From Methylotenera sp. (GTDB lineage: Bacteria; Pseudomonadota; Gammaproteobacteria; Burkholderiales; Methylophilaceae): DNA of 8,972 nt. How positions within the stretch are numbered: the first letter of the stretch is position 1; the number at the start of each line of letters is the position of its first letter. The position numbers were made by a program, and so were the translations under genes. The stretch lies in the NCBI GenBank assembly GCA_027310735.1, contig DAIDAH010000113.1:1-8972 (forward strand), read 5' to 3'. A model generated the notes under the pieces. The model was not told where the DNA came from. It worked only from the letters and a program-made list of their open reading frames with translations, and searched no databases. Below are positions 6,331 through 8,972 of this stretch, piece after piece.

Positions 6331-7019
6331 TTCTTTATTTTCTCCAAAGCACCTTTTTCCAACGCGACCAACGCATGTTGCGCGGCCTGCTGTTCTGCGA
6401 TGCGGCGGCTGGCGCCCTCACCAACCGTACGTATATTTAATTTCTCTACCAAACACTCTACAACAAACAATTGTGCATGCGCTTCACCTTCCAAGCGCAT
6501 TACGGTATATTCTGGCACTGCTATTTTTTTACCTTGCAAAAACTCTTGCAACAAAGATTTAGGATCTTTATCAATCACCTTTGGATCAATTGTATCCAGC
6601 TTGTGCGCATAAAGATTTAAGACAAAGGCCTCTGCTGCTGCGAAACCACCATCAAGATATATGGCGCCGATAATTGCCTCAAGCGCATCAGCCAATATTG
6701 ACGGCCTACGCCAGCCGGCGCTTTTCAGTTCGCCTTCGCCTAGATTTAAAGCATCCCCCAAATCAAGTGTGAATGCAATTTCACTCAAAGTGGCCTCTTT
6801 CACCAGTTGCGCACGTAACCGACTTAAATCACCTTCAGCTAGTTTTGGGAACCGCTGGAACAACTGATTGGCAATAATAAAGTTAAGTGCGCCATCACCT
6901 AAAAACTCTAGTCGCTCATTATTATGTGAACTGTAGCTACGATGTGTTAAAGCTTGCGTTAACAAACCGTCATTTGTAAAAATGTAAGTTAGGCGTTTTG
7001 ATAAACGGAGTTGAGTCAT
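6327..7019 (-). CDS. rnc: Ribonuclease III
   Basis: 230 residues (E. coli 226). RNase III cuts double-stranded RNA, releasing the precursors of 16S and 23S rRNA and processing many mRNAs. The catalytic domain (about 1-148) holds the signature NERLEFLGD (34-42). The metal-binding acidic residues expected from E. coli are all present: E35, E38 and D42 in the signature, E62 in AEGDLSRLRA, and D111 and E114 in ILADALEAIIGAIYLDGG. The double-stranded RNA-binding domain follows (about 153-222), from DPKSLLQEFLQGK to the helix EGASRRIAEQQAAQHAL. The ATG at 7019 opens with a typical MTQLRLSKRLTYIF sequence. It lies 42 bases downstream of the DUF4845 gene without a strong ribosome site, and its stop overlaps the start of era. 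In E. coli RNase III controls its own operon by cutting the leader; whether that occurs here cannot be told from sequence. Confidence 0.98.
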   Translation of the reverse strand: MTQLRLSKRLTYIFTNDGLLTQALTHRSYSSHNNERLEFLGDGALNFIIANQLFQRFPKLAEGDLSRLRAQLVKEATLSEIAFTLDLGDALNLGEGELKSAGWRRPSILADALEAIIGAIYLDGGFAAAEAFVLNLYAHKLDTIDPKVIDKDPKSLLQEFLQGKKIAVPEYTVMRLEGEAHAQLFVVECLVEKLNIRTVGEGASRRIAEQQAAQHALVALEKGALEKIKK

Positions 7020-7033
7020 TGAATTAAATTTAT

Positions 7034-7062
7034 GTTTGACTAGACGAGATTAATCATCAAAC
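7034..7062 (-). repeat. Inverted repeat just upstream of rnc
   Basis: TCAAAC (7057-7062) and GTTTGA (7034-7039) are perfect six-base inverted copies spaced by 17 bases, filling most of the short gap between the DUF4845 gene and rnc. The stem would be weak, and no T run follows. The position is noteworthy only because rnc leaders are RNase III targets in enterobacteria; chance is a reasonable explanation. Confidence 0.25.
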
Positions 7063-7454
7063 TATTTCTCATCACTTGATGCATTAAAGTCTAGTAAAAC
7101 ACTCACATTAGCAACAATTGGCTTAACTACCTGATACTGAGCTGACACCACAGTCTCACCAGCATCATTTTTTTCTATAATAAGATCCTTACCTGTTATC
7201 ACATCGACATATGCGGTTGAACTCCGCTTATCGAATGAGTCCATGATTTCCTTCTTACTCATATTACTCAGTGATTCGCGACCCATCGCCTGCAAAACTT
7301 TTTTAACAGAAAAATACTCAATGTACGATGGCACCATTTTCATCACTACAATCGCTGCAAATATAAGTGCGGCAGCCACAATCACCATACCTATTAGAGT
7401 CGCACCACCCTGTTTCTTTGTCTGATTAAGTTGTTGCATTGCGTGTTGCGCCAT
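7062..7454 (-). CDS. DUF4845 family single-pass membrane protein (function unknown)
   Basis: 130 residues. A short polar N-terminus (1-17, ending KKQGG) runs into one membrane segment (about 18-40), followed by an outside or periplasmic domain of about 90 residues. The VPSYIEYFSVKKVLQAM stretch (41-57) after the membrane segment is the pattern I associate with the DUF4845 proteins encoded between lepB and rnc in beta- and gammaproteobacteria. The QGGATLIGMVIV stretch resembles a type IV prepilin cleavage region, but the glutamate expected at position 5 of the mature protein is a glycine. A GGAG at 7461-7464, six bases before the ATG, supports the start. No biochemical role is known to me; the conserved position beside the signal peptidase gene hints at an envelope role, which is only inference. 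The family call rests on recall of its pattern and context. Confidence 0.85.
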   Translation of the reverse strand: MAQHAMQQLNQTKKQGGATLIGMVIVAAALIFAAIVVMKMVPSYIEYFSVKKVLQAMGRESLSNMSKKEIMDSFDKRSSTAYVDVITGKDLIIEKNDAGETVVSAQYQVVKPIVANVSVLLDFNASSDEK

Positions 7455-7504
7455 GATGATCTCCAGTGATTAAATCAATTTTCGATACAAGTTCAGATAA
7501 ATAA

Positions 7505-8284
7505 CTAGTGTATTACACTGCCTATTCTAGAACCCTGATCAAAATTCATCCAGATAAAAAATGCTTTACCAACCAAATTATTCTCAGGCACAAATCCCCA
7601 CACACGGCCATCTGAGCTATTGTCGCGATTATCACCCATAGCAAAATAATGTCCTGCAGGCACTACCACCTCTTCATTATTGGCAAACTTCATTCCGATA
7701 CTATTTGCGTCATAATTACCAATCACATCATGAATCAAAATATCATGCTTTACTGTACCAAGCTGTTCGCTATACTCCTTAGCAGTCATGATATTTAGCC
7801 CAGACATCACATACTCATAATCCCCGACACTTCGTACCTCTAAAGGCTTTCCATTAATGGTCAAATGCTTATCTTGATAACGAATTTTGTCACCAGGCAA
7901 CCCAACTACACGCTTAATGTAGTCGATCGATGGGTCAGGCGGATAATGAAACACAAACACATCACCACGCTTAGGATGATTCACCGCTAGAAATGTATTG
8001 TTTAAAATTGGCACGCGTAAGCCATAGGTAAATTTATTCACCAAGATATAATCACCTGCCAATAAAGTTGGCATCATTGATCCAGATGGAATTTTGAAAG
8101 GTTCCACGACAAATGAGCGTACTAAAAAAACCACCAGTATTACAGGAAAAAAGCTTTTAGCATATTCCACTAAAATTGGCTCATCGGCGCCTATAGGGCG
8201 ATTTTTACGTAGAACCAAAATATCAAAAATCCAAATCAGCCCTGTAACCACTAGTATTACGATCATGAATAATGCAAACATCAT
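7505..8284 (-). CDS. lepB: Signal peptidase I LepB
   Basis: 259 residues, shorter than E. coli LepB (324) and typical of betaproteobacteria. LepB removes signal peptides from proteins crossing the inner membrane by the Sec and Tat routes. Two membrane segments are visible (about 3-22 and 45-60), with a short basic loop (RKNRP) between. The serine-lysine catalytic pair is present: S69 in IPSGSMMPTL (65-74) and K124 in DYIKRVVGLPGD (121-132). The later boxes are NHPKRGDVFVF (102-112) and GDNRDNSSDGR (217-227). The protease domain faces the periplasm. The region between K124 and box E (about 140-205) is an ordinary variable insert. An AGGA (8294-8297 on the plus strand) nine bases before the ATG supports the start; a second ATG follows directly. 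It lies 42 bases after lepA, the classic lepA-lepB pair. Confidence 0.97.
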   Translation of the reverse strand: MMFALFMIVILVVTGLIWIFDILVLRKNRPIGADEPILVEYAKSFFPVILVVFLVRSFVVEPFKIPSGSMMPTLLAGDYILVNKFTYGLRVPILNNTFLAVNHPKRGDVFVFHYPPDPSIDYIKRVVGLPGDKIRYQDKHLTINGKPLEVRSVGDYEYVMSGLNIMTAKEYSEQLGTVKHDILIHDVIGNYDANSIGMKFANNEEVVVPAGHYFAMGDNRDNSSDGRVWGFVPENNLVGKAFFIWMNFDQGSRIGSVIH

Positions 8285-8326
8285 CAGTGAATATCCTATT
8301 AACTTTTATCAGTTATATCTAAAGAA

Positions 8327-8972
8327 CTACTTATCTTCCACGCGTAAAATTGCTAAAAAGGCTTCTTGTGGAATTTCAACGTTACCCACTTGCTTCATAC
8401 GTTTCTTACCTTCTTTTTGTTTATCCAGCAATTTACGCTTCCGTGAAACATCGCCACCATAACATTTGGCAATCACGTTTTTACGCATTGCTTTAACTGT
8501 TTCGCGCGCAATAATGTTTGCTCCGATAGAAGCCTGAATCGCGACATCAAACATTTGACGTGGAATCAACTCCCGCATTTTTGCTGCCACCTCACGACCA
8601 CGATGCACACTATTTGCTCTGTGAACAATCATACTTAATGCATCAACGCGTTCACCATTTACCATAATATCAAGCTTCACCAAGTCTGCTGCACGAAACT
8701 CTAAAAACTCATAATCCATTGAAGCATAACCACGTGATACCGACTTTAATTTATCAAAAAAATCCAGCACAACTTCATTCAGTGGCATTTCATAGCTAAG
8801 CATCACTTGCCTACCCATATATTGCATATTCTTTTGTATGCCGCGCTTATTGTTACATAGTGTCATCACTGGGCCGACATAGTCTTGCGGCATTAATAAA
8901 TTCACATTAATCACAGGCTCACGCGTTTCCTCAACGCGTGATGGTTCTGGCAGGCGAGATGGATTCTCAATC
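8327..8972 (-). CDS. lepA: Translation elongation factor 4 (LepA/EF4), C-terminal part
   Basis: About 215 codons of the 3' end; the frame stays open to the window edge, so the gene continues beyond base 8972. LepA is a ribosome-bound GTPase of the EF-G class, linked to back-translocation of stalled ribosomes or to initiation and 30S assembly. The GTPase domain is outside the window. The visible part begins IENPSRLPEPSRVEETREP and runs through the EF-G domain V-like section (NLLMPQDYVGPVMTLCNNKRG, LSYEMPLNEVV, FFDKLKSVSRGYASMDYE). It ends with the LepA-specific C-terminal domain: AIQASIGANIIARETVKAMRK, CYGGDVSRKRKLLDKQKEGK and EIPQEAFLAIL. The GTG at 8914 is only an internal valine codon and not a start. 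The tail is complete and ends in TAG. Confidence 0.97.
   Translation of the reverse strand, partial: IENPSRLPEPSRVEETREPVINVNLLMPQDYVGPVMTLCNNKRGIQKNMQYMGRQVMLSYEMPLNEVVLDFFDKLKSVSRGYASMDYEFLEFRAADLVKLDIMVNGERVDALSMIVHRANSVHRGREVAAKMRELIPRQMFDVAIQASIGANIIARETVKAMRKNVIAKCYGGDVSRKRKLLDKQKEGKKRMKQVGNVEIPQEAFLAILRVEDK

Noticed and set aside
6128..6562. Open frame of 144 codons on the plus strand
   Set aside because: It spans the antisense strand of the conserved GTP-binding end of era and the 3' end of rnc; length is explained by codon bias of the opposite strand.
8094..8462. Open frame of 122 codons on the plus strand
   Set aside because: It covers the antisense of lepB and lepA ends and the short gap between them; lysine/serine/threonine-rich product with no family features.
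8912..8914. GTG codon as a start for a short separate gene at the right edge
   Set aside because: The frame continues upstream to the window edge with LepA-specific sequence, so this is an internal valine codon of lepA.

Overview
The window reads as an AT-rich (low-40s % GC by eye) chromosomal segment of a flagellated betaproteobacterium. The proteins look most like those of Methylophilaceae such as Methylotenera or Methylophilus. That family call is inferred from protein resemblance and gene order, not from a marker gene. Coding density is very high: the longest gap between genes is under 60 bases, so there is no gene-free stretch to describe. I see no mobile element, CRISPR array, tRNA or rRNA.

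Left part, bases 1-2649, plus strand: the end of a flagellar block. It holds the 3' end of flhG (flagellar number/placement ATPase), then fliA (sigma-28), then motC and motD (a proton-type stator pair). The genes are packed head to tail; fliA and motC overlap by 19 bases. The set links late flagellar gene control to motor parts. The order flhG-fliA-motC-motD recalls the Pseudomonas-type flagellar/chemotaxis cluster, but without the che genes that sit between fliA and motC there.

Right part, bases 2677-8972, minus strand, reading right to left: lepA (3' portion), lepB, a DUF4845 membrane protein, rnc, era, recO, pdxJ, acpS and tcdA. This is a common proteobacterial housekeeping operon, usually found downstream of the rpoE/mucD region. 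It joins translation (LepA), protein export (LepB), RNA processing and ribosome assembly (RNase III, Era), DNA repair (RecO), pyridoxal phosphate synthesis (PdxJ), acyl carrier protein activation (AcpS) and tRNA t6A modification (TcdA). Several joints are ATGA overlaps (rnc/era, acpS/tcdA), which suggests translational coupling. Its promoter lies outside the window, upstream of lepA.

The two blocks converge at 2650-2676 with only 27 bases between stop codons. Nothing here looks like an undescribed system. The points worth a second look are modest: a pilin-like N-terminus in the DUF4845 protein, competing hairpins ahead of recO, tcdA at the end of the operon, and the compact fliA-motCD arrangement.
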